64,000 nucleotides of DNA from Chryseobacterium capnotolerans (GCF_021278965.1 NZ_CP065589.1:501001-565000), one strand, 5' to 3'. Positions 33,762 to 43,134 are shown, numbered from the stretch's first letter. Made by a program: numbers and translations. The notes: generated from the letters alone by a model not told the origin.

Positions 33762-34232
33762 TTATCTTTTGTTTTTAATCACTGCTGTGGCTTCTACTTC
33801 GATCAGTACATCACTCCTGAAAAGTTTGCTTACTTCTACAAGGCTGCTTACAGGAGCATTCTGAAGATTGACATATTGATCCCTGACTTTTCTGAAATCC
33901 GGAGTTTTTGAGATGTCTGTGATGAAAATACTTAGTTTGACAATGTCTTTTCCTGTACCTCCATATTCTTTCAGAATATTTTCAATGTTTTTGAAAACTT
34001 GCTGGGTCTGTTCTTCTACATTGTTTCCCACCAGGTTTCCTTTTGAATCTAAAGGAACCTGACCAGACAGTAAAATCATTTTGGAAGTACCGCAATCAAT
34101 GCTTACTGATTGTGATAATCCCGGGATGCTGAAAACTCTTGGTGAATTTTTGTATTCTATAGAATCCATTGTTTTCTGACTGAATGAAAATTGGAAAATA
34201 GCTGTACATATTAGAACAAAAATCTTCATCAT
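33762..34232 (-). CDS. RidA/YjgF-family protein with a signal peptide
   Basis: 156 aa. MMKIFVLICTAIFQFSFSQ is a signal peptide, unusual because typical RidA proteins are cytoplasmic. The RidA fold is clear (ILLSGQVPLDSKGNLVG, QVFKNIENILKEYGG, KLSIFITDI, PVSSLVEVSKLFRSDVLIEVEATAV). The catalytic Arg of imine deaminases (usually in a P.R..V segment) is replaced by Ser-Ser in PVSSLVEV, so imine deamination is doubtful. It sits between DUF4295 and ftsY, 15 bases before ftsY. Confidence 0.88.
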   Translation of the reverse strand: MMKIFVLICTAIFQFSFSQKTMDSIEYKNSPRVFSIPGLSQSVSIDCGTSKMILLSGQVPLDSKGNLVGNNVEEQTQQVFKNIENILKEYGGTGKDIVKLSIFITDISKTPDFRKVRDQYVNLQNAPVSSLVEVSKLFRSDVLIEVEATAVIKNKR

Positions 34233-34269
34233 ATTTCACTGATTAATAATCTGGTGAACAAAGATAACA

Positions 34270-34300
34270 AAAAAACTACCCAAAATATGAGTAGTTTTTT
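34270..34300 (-). terminator. Terminator of the L28-L33-DUF4295 operon
   Basis: AAAAACTAC (34271-34279) and GTAGTTTTT (34291-34299) pair; read on the minus strand it ends in a T run. Confidence 0.75.
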
Positions 34301-34321
34301 ATATTGTAAATAAAGTATTGA

Positions 34322-34471
34322 TTATTTTTTCAAAAAACCATCTACTTCATCAGCATTCATTACTTTTTCTTCGAAAACGTAAGCTCCTGATTTAGAAGAC
34401 TTCACCATTTTCACCACTTTAGTCATTTTCTTAGACCCGGTTTGTAGGGTTGCTACTACTTTCTTTGCCAT
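34322..34471 (-). CDS. DUF4295 small basic protein
   Basis: 49 aa: MAKKVVATLQTGSKKMTKVV, Lys-rich, ending in NADEVDGFLKK. Too short for most ORF filters. This family is confined to Bacteroidota and almost always follows rpmB-rpmG, as here, suggesting a ribosome-linked role that is not established. Confidence 0.9.
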   Translation of the reverse strand: MAKKVVATLQTGSKKMTKVVKMVKSSKSGAYVFEEKVMNADEVDGFLKK

Positions 34472-34490
34472 TGTAAGTTATATTTATAAA

Positions 34491-34672
34491 TTACTTGATT
34501 TCTTTGTGAAGGGTAGATCTCTTAAGAACCGGATTGTATTTTTTCAATTCCAATCTCTCTGTAGTGTTCTTTTTATTCTTTGTAGAAATGTATCTAGACA
34601 TTCCTGGCATACCGCTTTCTTTGTGCTCTGTACATTCAAGGATTACTTGAACTCTATTTCCTTTTTTGCCAT
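34491..34672 (-). CDS. rpmG: 50S ribosomal protein L33 (apparent frameshift at codon 4)
   Basis: 60 aa when repaired: [20 protein letters not shown] ... [11 protein letters not shown] ... [16 protein letters not shown], a standard L33. As given, ATG GCA AAA AAG leads to a stop after 9 codons; the coding-strand run of six As (34662-34667 on the plus strand) needs seven. The interval is 182 bases, one short of 61 codons. Losing L33 by such a lesion next to intact L28 is much less likely than a base-call error. Confidence 0.92.
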
Positions 34673-34678
34673 GATTTA

Positions 34679-34921
34679 TTAATTCTTTTTAATCAATCCG
34701 TTTCTAGTAGCTCTTTCAATAGCTTCCTCGATTCCAATCTTGTTAATCACTCTCAATCCATGAGCTGATACTTTCAGTGTAACGTGCTTATCTTGCTCTG
34801 GAAGGTAAAACTTCTTCTCTAATAAGTTAATTTCAAAACGACGCTTCGTTTTGTTATTAGCGTGAGAAACGTTGTTACCAACCATTGCACGCTTTCCTGT
34901 TATTTGGCAAATTCTTGACAT
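34679..34921 (-). CDS. rpmB: 50S ribosomal protein L28
   Basis: 80 aa: [30 protein letters not shown] is the diagnostic start, with [17 protein letters not shown] near the end. First gene of the L28-L33-DUF4295 operon; 6 bases before rpmG. Confidence 0.97.
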   Translation of the reverse strand: MSRICQITGKRAMVGNNVSHANNKTKRRFEINLLEKKFYLPEQDKHVTLKVSAHGLRVINKIGIEEAIERATRNGLIKKN

Positions 34922-35128
34922 ATCTCGATGTTCTTATTTGTATAATATTTGAGAGTGCAAAATAACGAAGAATTTTTTATATAGACAAATCTTTTGGAAA
35001 ATATTTGTAAATAAGTGGCTGATTATAAATATTGATTTTTTAAAATATCCGAATTTCTGGGATATAGCATGAAATCAGTGCTGATATATTTCATACAGGC
35101 TTTTTTTCAGGCAAGAAAATTAATATTC

Positions 35129-35136
35129 TATCTTTG
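35129..35136 (+). promoter_or_regulatory. -7 box TATCTTTG of the FG-GAP protein gene
   Basis: Exact TAnnTTTG, 25 bases before ATG 35162. No clear -33 TTG. Confidence 0.55.
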
Positions 35137-35161
35137 TTTTTAATTAATCTAAATAAAAATT

Positions 35162-36874
35162 ATGAAGAGAATTTATATTCTATTGTCTATGCTGCCAGTT
35201 GGTTTATGTGCTCAGAATTTTACGGAGATACAGACCGGAATGAATAATTTTTATTTCTCAGCAGCAGATATTGCTGATGTGGATAATAATGGTACATTGG
35301 ATATTGCAATGAATGGTGCCATAGATTCTGATGGAGATGGAAATCCTGATGCAACTTATAATGAAGTATATCAAAATACGGGAACTACTTTACAGCCTTA
35401 TACAGATCTGGGTGGCGATGTGACGCATCTAGGGGATATAAAATTTATAGATTATAACAATGATGGGCTGATGGATATTATTTCCACCGGATTGAGTTAT
35501 ATGGATATTGTAAATTATAAGCATTATCGTTTTAAAAATACAGGGGTTGGTTTTGTAAGAGAAAATGAGCTTCCGGGAAAGATATATGGCTCACTCGAAG
35601 TTTTTGATTTTAATCATGATGGAAAGCCAGACTATGCCAATAATGGGACACAGTTTGCTCATGGAGGAGGTTTTAGAAATTCTGTTGATTTTTATAAAAA
35701 CACAGGAGCAGGTTTTGATCTGACTGAAAACTGGGTTGATGGAACTCAAAACGGAAGTTTTAAAGTGGTAGATCTTAATAATGATCAGCTTTTAGACCTT
35801 GTAATTATCGGATCGGATATCAATGGTGATCCGGTATCTAAAGTATATATCAACCAGAACGGAACATTGGTAGATACACAGGCTCTTGATTCTTTAATTT
35901 CAGGAAAACTGGAAGTAGCGGATTTTAACGCGGATGGTTTCCAGGATATTGTAGTAGCGGGTAAAGATCCAAATGATGATCCTTATCTTGCTGTTCTGAT
36001 GAATGACGGAACCGGTAATTTAGTTACCCATCAGATCACATCAGAGATTTCTGAAGCTTCAATAAGTGTTGGAGATCTGAACAATGATGGATACTATGAT
36101 TTTATGATTGCAGGAGATATTAATTATAACGCAGTGGTAAAATCCTATTTATATAATCCATCCGGTCAAACGTTTACTGAAGGAACTATCACAGGCTTGC
36201 ACAGTTTAGGAGGGCCTGGGACGATGCAGCTATTTGATTTTAACAATGATAATCATCTGGATGTATTGTTAAGTGGATTTGATTGGGCTGGACAGGACAA
36301 TCCATCTTTGACAAAGGTTTTTAAAAATAATTCTACAGAGCAGAATGGAAAGCCAATGGCCCCCACTCATTTGGATCTGACTAAAAACGGAAATCGATTT
36401 AATTTCACATGGAATGGGGCAGTAGATGATAAAACCCCTCCTAATGCATTACGTTATGAAATTAAAGTGGGATCTACACCAGGATCACATAATATTGCCA
36501 AATATATTGTAACTACTCCTTCATGGTTTCTGGATCTTGATCCGTCTGTTCAGAATGTATACTGGAGTGTACGATCAATTGATGCGTCTAAAGTATATTC
36601 TGATGCTTCTACACAAGGTTCGTTATCAACCAATGAATATACTAGCAATCGTGAAAAAGAGTTTACTATTTATCCGAACCCAACCTCTGATAAAGTGTAT
36701 ATAAAAGGGGAGAAGGTTTCAGAAGCTGAAATCTATTCTATGGAAGGAAGAAAACTAAATATCATTTTAAACAGAGATCAATCTATTGATGTATCTCATC
36801 TGCCAAAAGGAGTATATCTATTAAAACTGAAGATAAAAAACGAAATAACCACCAAAAAGCTTACTATTAAGTAA
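35162..36874 (+). CDS. FG-GAP/VCBS-repeat protein with T9SS sorting domain
   Basis: 570 aa. Signal peptide MKRIYILLSMLPVGLCAQ. Residues about 30-385 are VCBS/FG-GAP repeats, each with a calcium-binding D-x-N-x-D-G loop (DVDNNGTLDIAMNG, DYNNDGLMDIISTG, DFNADGFQDIVVAG, DFNNDNHLDVLLSG), folding as a beta-propeller. A fibronectin III-like segment (APTHLDLTKNGNRFNFTW) follows, then the type A sorting domain (YPNPTSDKVYIKG ... LPKGVYLLKLK). Cell-surface or secreted; ligand unknown. Confidence 0.92.
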   Translation: MKRIYILLSMLPVGLCAQNFTEIQTGMNNFYFSAADIADVDNNGTLDIAMNGAIDSDGDGNPDATYNEVYQNTGTTLQPYTDLGGDVTHLGDIKFIDYNNDGLMDIISTGLSYMDIVNYKHYRFKNTGVGFVRENELPGKIYGSLEVFDFNHDGKPDYANNGTQFAHGGGFRNSVDFYKNTGAGFDLTENWVDGTQNGSFKVVDLNNDQLLDLVIIGSDINGDPVSKVYINQNGTLVDTQALDSLISGKLEVADFNADGFQDIVVAGKDPNDDPYLAVLMNDGTGNLVTHQITSEISEASISVGDLNNDGYYDFMIAGDINYNAVVKSYLYNPSGQTFTEGTITGLHSLGGPGTMQLFDFNNDNHLDVLLSGFDWAGQDNPSLTKVFKNNSTEQNGKPMAPTHLDLTKNGNRFNFTWNGAVDDKTPPNALRYEIKVGSTPGSHNIAKYIVTTPSWFLDLDPSVQNVYWSVRSIDASKVYSDASTQGSLSTNEYTSNREKEFTIYPNPTSDKVYIKGEKVSEAEIYSMEGRKLNIILNRDQSIDVSHLPKGVYLLKLKIKNEITTKKLTIK

Positions 36875-36892
36875 CTGAATCATTCTATCTTG

Positions 36893-36928
36893 AGAGAAGC
36901 CAGACGTCCAGCTGGCTTCTCTTTTTTT
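36893..36928 (+). terminator. Terminator of the FG-GAP protein gene
   Basis: AGAGAAGCCAG (36893-36903) and CTGGCTTCTCT (36912-36922) are perfect complements, followed by Ts. Confidence 0.9.
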
Positions 36929-36990
36929 ATTCCGGTAATCTGTTGGGGATTGGCTTTATGGAAATGGGGTTAAATGTTTCTTACATATCA

Positions 36991-37340
36991 TCGCGGATGA
37001 CGCAGATGGGTGTGGTTATTTGTATTCAAATAAAAAAACGGAGTTACTCATTCAATCTGCAAAAGTTTTTATTTCCCACAGATTTCACAGATCAGCACAG
37101 ATGTTTGTGGTAAAATAAAAATCTGCTTTATCTGCTTCATCAGCGAGTTTAAATATCTTGCAGATCTCGCGGATGACGCAGATGGGTGTGGTTATTTTTA
37201 TTCAAATAAGAAAACGGAGTTACTCATTCAATCTGCAAAAGTTTTTATTTCCCACAGATTTCACAGATCAGCACAGATGTTTGTGGTTAAATAAAAATCT
37301 GCGTTATCTGCTTCATCAGCGAGAATTCAATATCTCTCAG
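36991..37340. repeat. Two tandem copies of a 176-bp CACAGAT-type repeat
   Basis: Copies 36991-37166 and 37167-37340 are nearly identical, differing at a few bases (for example GTGGTAAAATA versus GTGGTTAAATA). Each holds TCGCGGATGACGCAGATGGG, CACAGATTTCACAGATC and ATCTGC phrases also seen in degenerate form at 1335-1365, 7820-7856 and 60995-61035. No coding content; the only ORF is repeat-derived. Confidence 0.85.
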
Positions 37341-37403
37341 ATTGTGCAGATAACGCAGACTATATTTTAAAGTGTAAAAATCAGTGTTGCTGATTTTCAA
37401 TCA

Positions 37404-39038
37404 CTATGCTTTCTTTGTTTTTGCCTGAAACCATTTAATCAGATAATAGAATAATAGAAATCCTAAAGCAAACATTGAAAACCTGGAAAGGAGGTCTCCG
37501 GCTCTGGAGTAGAATGTCATTCCATCATAAAGATTAACCTTTGAAAATAATGCAGTTTGGTCTCCATAGAAAGTATCTGCTGTCACTTCACCTTTGGCAT
37601 TGATATGGGCAGAAATTCCACTGTTGGCTGCACGGGCAATTTCTCTTCGGGTTTCAATGGCTCTTAGTTTTGTGTAAGATAAAAGCTGCTTGTGGCCTTC
37701 TGTAACTCCCCACCATGAATCATTGGTCATAATAGCCAGGAAATTAGCTCCTTTTTTTACATAATCTGTGACAAACTCCCCATAAATACTTTCGTAGCAG
37801 ATAATAGGCGCCATTTTCCCCTTGTTGTAAGGATTAGAAAAGGCAATTCTTTCTTTGTCTGTTCCTAAAGAGGCAACAGTTCCGCCTAAATTCAGCATAG
37901 CATCTCCTAAAAGAGGCTTTAGAACATTCATATAAGGGAAGATCTCGACACCGGGAACCAGTTTTCCTTTGTGATAAACCTGTGTTTTTTGTTGAGGAGC
38001 AAGCTGAATTGCTGTATTGTAGCTTGCTACCCAAACTCCCTGATTAATCTCATAAGCTTCTTTGGGTAAAGTTGCCGGATTGAAATATAAGCGGTGTGAA
38101 GATATTCCTGTTGCAAAAACAGATCCCGGATGTTTAGACAGAAAATCTCTGACATTATTTAAAAGCAAACTTTTTTCCAAGCCGGTTTCAGAAATGGAAC
38201 CTCTGCCAGGCAGGGCTGTTTCCGGAGCAATATAGTAATCTATTTTTGTGGTTGAATTTTTTTCAGCCAGTGCCAAAAGATCATGTTCAATCGTTAAACT
38301 GTCTTTTGAATATTTTTCGGCATACGGATCAAGATCAGGCTGCAGCATTAATACATTCACCTGTCCGGATGGTTTTTCATTAAAATTGTTATACTTTATG
38401 ATCGAAATAATCATAGGAACAGCGATTAAAGCTGCTATAATCGATGAATTTTTAATCAGGTCTTTTTTCTTTCTTCCTGCTTCCCATGTTCTTACCGTAT
38501 AGAAAATAAGAACGTTGATTAGTAAGATCCAAAAGCTTCCGCCGGTTGCTCCTAAGGTATCATACCATTGAATCAGTTTGGGATAATCTGAAAATACATT
38601 TCCTAAATTCAGCCATGGCCAGGTAAGTTCCCAACCTAAATGAAATTTTTCAAAACTCATCCAGATAGCAATGAAGAATCCTAGTCCCCAATACGTTCCC
38701 TGAGCATTTTTATACCAATGATAACATTGGAATACCGAGGAATACAAAAGTGAATTGACAAGAACCGGAAATACAACAGCCATCATAGAATGACTTCCGT
38801 CCGGATTTTTGGAGCCATACAGCCATCCTGTAGTGACAATATTCCAGATGACGAAACAAAGATAGGATAGGGCAAAGATAATCCAGCCTTTTCTTTTGTA
38901 ATCTGAAAATTTTGAAATGCCGTGTTCCATCATCAGAAGAGGAACGAGGGCGAAAAAGATAAAAAAAGGAACTCCATAAGTAGGCCAAGAGACCGACAGC
39001 AGCATTGCTGAAATAAGTGTTAGCAGAACGTATTTCAT
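37404..39038 (-). CDS. lnt: Apolipoprotein N-acyltransferase
   Basis: 544 aa. Eight or so N-terminal membrane segments followed by a periplasmic nitrilase domain. The catalytic triad is visible as Glu in YIAPETALPG, Lys in HKGKLVPGVEIFPY and Cys in PIICYESIYGE; NDSWWG is also conserved. It adds the third acyl chain to lipoproteins at the inner membrane. A -7 box TAAATTTG lies at 39063-39056. Confidence 0.94.
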   Translation of the reverse strand: MKYVLLTLISAMLLSVSWPTYGVPFFIFFALVPLLMMEHGISKFSDYKRKGWIIFALSYLCFVIWNIVTTGWLYGSKNPDGSHSMMAVVFPVLVNSLLYSSVFQCYHWYKNAQGTYWGLGFFIAIWMSFEKFHLGWELTWPWLNLGNVFSDYPKLIQWYDTLGATGGSFWILLINVLIFYTVRTWEAGRKKKDLIKNSSIIAALIAVPMIISIIKYNNFNEKPSGQVNVLMLQPDLDPYAEKYSKDSLTIEHDLLALAEKNSTTKIDYYIAPETALPGRGSISETGLEKSLLLNNVRDFLSKHPGSVFATGISSHRLYFNPATLPKEAYEINQGVWVASYNTAIQLAPQQKTQVYHKGKLVPGVEIFPYMNVLKPLLGDAMLNLGGTVASLGTDKERIAFSNPYNKGKMAPIICYESIYGEFVTDYVKKGANFLAIMTNDSWWGVTEGHKQLLSYTKLRAIETRREIARAANSGISAHINAKGEVTADTFYGDQTALFSKVNLYDGMTFYSRAGDLLSRFSMFALGFLLFYYLIKWFQAKTKKA

Positions 39039-39055
39039 TAAATTATTTTAATATA

Positions 39056-39063
39056 CAAATTTA
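39056..39063 (-). promoter_or_regulatory. -7 box TAAATTTG of lnt
   Basis: Exact TAnnTTTG on the minus strand 17 bases before ATG 39038. Confidence 0.45.
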
Positions 39064-39093
39064 ATGTTTTTGAAATGAATATATTAGCATCCG

Positions 39094-39507
39094 ATGTTAA
39101 AGAAATTATATAAAATTATTATTCTCCCTTATACGCTGTTTTTATTGTACCTGCTGTTTCTGGGAATGGGAAGATTTCAGTATGAAGATAATCTGATTAC
39201 TGTGGAACCTGTGTTTTCTACCATTAAATTTATTCAAGGTGCAATGTCCTGGAAGGATATTGTTATTATTGTGATAGGAAATATCGTGATGTTTGTTCCT
39301 TTTGGCTTTCTGGGATGGATCTTTCCAAAACTAGCCGATTTGAAATCGTTAATTTTTACATTTATACCTGCCATTACCATTGTGGAAGGACTTCAGTATT
39401 TTACAAGAATGGGAATATTTGAGGTAGATGATATCCTCCTGAATACATTTGGAGTGTATTTAGGATGGCAGCTTAGAAGATTGATTGAAAAGAGATTTAG
39501 CTGTTGA
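39094..39507 (+). CDS. VanZ-family membrane protein
   Basis: 137 aa with four hydrophobic segments; VIGNIVMFVPFGFLGWIFP and EGLQYFTRMGIFEVDDILLNTFGVYLG are the VanZ-like family signature. In enterococci VanZ lowers teicoplanin binding; the role in flavobacteria is unknown. Its 3' end overlaps the convergent proC by 11 bases. Confidence 0.9.
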   Translation: MLKKLYKIIILPYTLFLLYLLFLGMGRFQYEDNLITVEPVFSTIKFIQGAMSWKDIVIIVIGNIVMFVPFGFLGWIFPKLADLKSLIFTFIPAITIVEGLQYFTRMGIFEVDDILLNTFGVYLGWQLRRLIEKRFSC

Positions 39508-40300
39508 GCTCTTTAGCTCTTTTCTCGGCATTTAAAATTCCTAGTTTTAGAATTTCTTTGAAGTTGTTTTCTTCAAAGGTTTTTAATGCTGCTTCTGTAG
39601 TCCCGCCTTTGGAAGCTACATCTTTGATCAATTCTTCAAGGTTCTTGTCAGAATTGTTGATGAGATGATAAGCACCCAGCATAGTTTGTTTTACAAATAG
39701 CTTAGATAGATTTTCTTCAATTCCCATTTCAATTCCTGCCTTAATCATGGCATCAATAATATAGTAGAAATAGGCAGGTCCGCTTCCGGAAAGAGCGGTA
39801 ACACCATCCAAAAGATTTTCATCTTCCAAATAAACAGATCTCCCGGTACTGTTTAGCAGCCTTTCAATATTGATAAGCTGGCTAAAAGAAATGCCGTCTG
39901 CAGCAGTATAACCAGTAATTCCCATTCCTAGAAGGGTAGGAGAATTAGGCATTGCTCTTACTACCAATGGATGGTTTAATGATTTTTGAATTTTCTCAAT
40001 ATTAATTCCGGCCATAATGGATAAAACCATTTGGTTTTCCTTTAAAGTAAATCTGAAATTCTGAGCCACTGTTTGGAAGTCCTGTGGTTTTACGGCAATA
40101 ATAATCAGGTCAGCATCCAGTTCTGTAACTTCATCAAAGGTAGATATTTTTGATTGGGGGAAATCTTCTGCTATTTTGGAGATTTTGGCCTGGCTTCGGG
40201 TAATCAGATGAAGGTTTTCCGGTTTTATCAGTTCATATTTCAAAAATGATTTTGAAAAAGATAGTCCCATATTTCCGGCTCCCAAAATAGCTATTTTCAT
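39497..40300 (-). CDS. proC: Pyrroline-5-carboxylate reductase
   Basis: 267 aa. N-terminal NAD(P)-binding fold (IAILGAGNMGLSFSKSFLK) and the C-terminal family signature LSGSGPAYFYYIIDAMIKAGIEMG. Catalyses the last step of proline synthesis. Normal length; separated from the peroxidase operon by a terminator. Confidence 0.96.
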   Translation of the reverse strand: MKIAILGAGNMGLSFSKSFLKYELIKPENLHLITRSQAKISKIAEDFPQSKISTFDEVTELDADLIIIAVKPQDFQTVAQNFRFTLKENQMVLSIMAGINIEKIQKSLNHPLVVRAMPNSPTLLGMGITGYTAADGISFSQLINIERLLNSTGRSVYLEDENLLDGVTALSGSGPAYFYYIIDAMIKAGIEMGIEENLSKLFVKQTMLGAYHLINNSDKNLEELIKDVASKGGTTEAALKTFEENNFKEILKLGILNAEKRAKELNS

Positions 40301-40383
40301 GTTGTGGTGATTTTGAAACGAAAATAATGTTTTTTATTGTGATAGGAAATAGAAGGTTAACTTATATAGGCTTCCTCTTTAAT

Positions 40384-40416
40384 CAAAAAGTCCGGCAGAT
40401 GCCAGACTCTTTTTAT
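40384..40416 (-). terminator. Terminator of the DUF4876/peroxidase operon
   Basis: AAAAAGTCCGGCA and TGCCAGACTCTTTTT pair with small mismatches, giving a T run on the minus strand 15 bases after the restored peroxidase stop. Confidence 0.7.
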
Positions 40417-40430
40417 GTGTCAAAATAGTT

Positions 40431-41580
40431 TTACTCCACAGGGAATTCTGGTCGTCTCATTTTATATTTTGTTCCTGAAAGAGCTTCAAGAAAGGAAACC
40501 AAAGCTTTTTTTTTCTTCTTTTGTCAGCTTTAAAGGCTTTAAAAGAGGATCTGTTACAGGATAAAGAGGATCTTTCTGCTTAGCTTCAGGAGATGGATCT
40601 ATCATATGCATTCCACTGTTGTATATATTTACGATACCTTCCAGTTCTCCAAAAAATCCATTATGCATCCATGGCTGGGTGAGCATCAAGTCTCTTAATT
40701 GAGGGGTTCTGAATTTTCCCACATCTTCAGGTTTTTTGGTGATATTATACAATCCTAGATCTTCATATTTTCTTTTGTAATAAGTAAGTCCAATATTATG
40801 AAAAGATTCGTCCGTAAGATATTGTCCGCTATGGCAGTTCATGCAGCGTGCTTTTGTTCTGAAAATATGCATTCCATAGATTTCTTCATCAGATAAGGCA
40901 TTGTACTTTCCCTCCAGAAATTTATCAAAACGGCTTGGCTGGCTTTTAATCGTTTTCTGGAAATCGGCAATTGCTTTTACAATTCTATCATAGGTTACTT
41001 TCTCATCTCCATACGCATTCTTGAAAAGAGGTTTGTATCCCTTCAAAGCTTGAATTTTTGCAGGTAATGTTTTTACGTCCATTGCCATCTCATGATGGGC
41101 ACCTAATGGACCGGCTGCCTGTTCCTCAAGCGTTTTTGCTCTGCCATCCCAGAAAAAGATCTGTCTTTCGGCAATATTATAAAGAGATTGCGTATTTCTG
41201 TTTCCCAAAAGGTGGTTGTTTCCTAAAGCAACCTGTCTTCGGTCTGACCAACCCATTTCAGGATCATGACATGAGCTGCACGAAATCTGATTAGATTGGG
41301 ATAATTTTGGATCAAAGAATAACATTTTCCCCAGGATAACACCAGGTTTATCCTGTTCTACAAAAAATGCAGAGTCTCTTTTAATAGGCGAGAATTCTTT
41401 CCACTTTACACCATAATCAATATCCGGTTTCGGCCATTCTGCGATTGCCTTTTTATAGCTATTTACAATATCTTCAATAGTGGGATCTTGAATGTCAAGT
41501 ATATTTTGATTTACTTTAGGGGTAAAACTCACTAAAATCAGGACAATACCTCCTAATCCCCAATACATTAATTTTTTCAT
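40431..41580 (-). CDS. Dihaem cytochrome-c peroxidase/MauG-family protein (apparent frameshift near the C-terminus)
   Basis: 382 aa when repaired. An N-terminal hydrophobic segment (YWGLGGIVLILVSF) exports it to the periplasm. Two c-type haem sites, CSSCH (C101, C104, H105) and CMNCH (C246, C249, H250), with FRTPQLRDLMLTQPWMHNG typical of the family. The frame ends early at KSFGFLS; removing one A from the nine-A coding run (40506-40514) restores KKALVSFLEALSGTKYKMRRPEFPVE. Oxidises a periplasmic substrate with peroxide or, as MauG relatives do, modifies a protein or metal complex. Last gene of the TonB-DUF4876-DUF6850 operon, 2 bases after DUF6850. Confidence 0.9.
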
Positions 41581-41582
41581 GT

Positions 41583-43106
41583 CTAAAATGTTATCCCTAT
41601 GCTTGCGCCTACGAAATTATTATTTTTTTCCTGGATTTTCTGTGTCTGGTATTGCGCGCTTACAAAGAATGCAGGCAGTTTATCCAGTTTAAAATCATAT
41701 CTTACGGAAGCTCCTAATGCTGTAATATCACTCGCCTGGAACATATAGTCCTGCAATACCCATTCATCAACAGCAGCATTTGAGGTTGTGCCCAGAGCAT
41801 TGATGGATTGGTTGACTACTCTTTTATAGAAATAAGGTTGAAATGTAAATACCTGGTTATTGTTAACTTGTTGTTTGTAATCCGCATTAAGTCCGAAGTA
41901 GGAATAGGTGAACTTCTGCCCTGAGTTGGGATAAAGTCTTAGTTCTTTTATTTCTTCATATCCAAAGAAAGGAACTGCAGTAATCGAGAAATTCTCTTGG
42001 GTATACTGATAGAAACCTTTGACAGATGCTGTGTAATTTTCTCTACGGTAGGCTTCTCTTTTGAAAATTTGAGTCATTATAGCTGTATTCATAGAATACC
42101 CATATTCAGAGCCTGTTTTTCGGGAGCTTATATATCCAGCTGATAAACCAACACGGTGTTTTTCATTAATAGTAAAAAACTTTGCTCCTTCCAATTCAAT
42201 TTTTTCATTTTTCAGGTCAGAAGTGTTATGGTTTTCGTTGGAACTATCATTATAACTTTTAATATTGCTGGATTTTCCCATTGAAGCCTGAAGATAGAAG
42301 TCTTTTCCTTGTTTGTTGGAAATCTGAATTCCTCCTTTATAAGCAAATTCTTCGAAAGTATTGGCAGGGCGCGTTCCTCCATTAAATAAGTAATTAGAGA
42401 AACCAAGTCCCGACATCAAATATACATAAGGTCTGCCCAAAAGGCTTTGAAACTGAATTGAATTGTTCTGAGTGTATTTATTAAATTCACCAAAAACGCC
42501 CACTTCATATTCTCTGAAAATTTGGTAGTTTACCCCTGCATTTATTCTCATGTCTGAAGTTCTGCTTTCCAGCCTGGGATCTTTTGAACGATAGCCCATT
42601 TGTGCAGAATAGCTTATCTGCCCGGCAACAGTCCATCTGTTTATTTTCTCAAGGTATCCTCCAGCAAACTGATAACGTTCCAGATTGAGTTTTCCACCAA
42701 CGGAATCTGAGGTAATGTAGGGAGCGATACGTTCATAATCTAATGTTTCGTTCCACTTTACAGAGCCTATTTTTAAGTTCTGATAGCTTGCGCTTCCCCA
42801 TACAAATCGGTTGGGCTTCAGCTTTTGAAAAGACTGTGCTTTTATCATCAGTCCTTTGCTGCCATTTCCTAATTGCTGACGGTAAACATTTTCATTGTTG
42901 TTCTGATAACCGACACTGAATTCTGAAAATGAAGAAGTACTATAACCTGATATAGATGCCGGGTTATAGTAAAAGTTATTTTTAAAATCTCTTTCCTGAT
43001 TGTACTGATTAGTGAGTGTTTTGAACAGTTTTAAACTATCCTGAGCTTTTATATTAAAAGAAGCCCCAATCAATAACAGACAGAAAAATGTTTTTGTATG
43101 TAACAT
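41583..43106 (-). CDS. DUF6850-type outer-membrane beta-barrel protein
   Basis: 507 aa from MLHTKTFFCLLLIGASFNIKAQ, a signal peptide. The rest alternates polar and aromatic residues as in an outer-membrane barrel and ends in GASIGITF with terminal Phe. The early motif YNQERDFKNNFYYNPASISGYSTSSFSEF is characteristic of the family. An in-frame ATG at 43151 would overlap the previous gene and add residues before the signal peptide, so 43106 is preferred. Function unknown; third gene of the operon. Confidence 0.82.
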   Translation of the reverse strand: MLHTKTFFCLLLIGASFNIKAQDSLKLFKTLTNQYNQERDFKNNFYYNPASISGYSTSSFSEFSVGYQNNNENVYRQQLGNGSKGLMIKAQSFQKLKPNRFVWGSASYQNLKIGSVKWNETLDYERIAPYITSDSVGGKLNLERYQFAGGYLEKINRWTVAGQISYSAQMGYRSKDPRLESRTSDMRINAGVNYQIFREYEVGVFGEFNKYTQNNSIQFQSLLGRPYVYLMSGLGFSNYLFNGGTRPANTFEEFAYKGGIQISNKQGKDFYLQASMGKSSNIKSYNDSSNENHNTSDLKNEKIELEGAKFFTINEKHRVGLSAGYISSRKTGSEYGYSMNTAIMTQIFKREAYRRENYTASVKGFYQYTQENFSITAVPFFGYEEIKELRLYPNSGQKFTYSYFGLNADYKQQVNNNQVFTFQPYFYKRVVNQSINALGTTSNAAVDEWVLQDYMFQASDITALGASVRYDFKLDKLPAFFVSAQYQTQKIQEKNNNFVGASIGITF

Positions 43107-43134
43107 AATTTGCTGTTGAATATCGGACTGTATT

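Noticed and set aside
34491..34672. Programmed frameshifting in rpmG
   Set aside because: L33 is needed in large amounts, the shift would come at codon 4, and seven other genes show the same homopolymer defect, so sequencing error is simpler.
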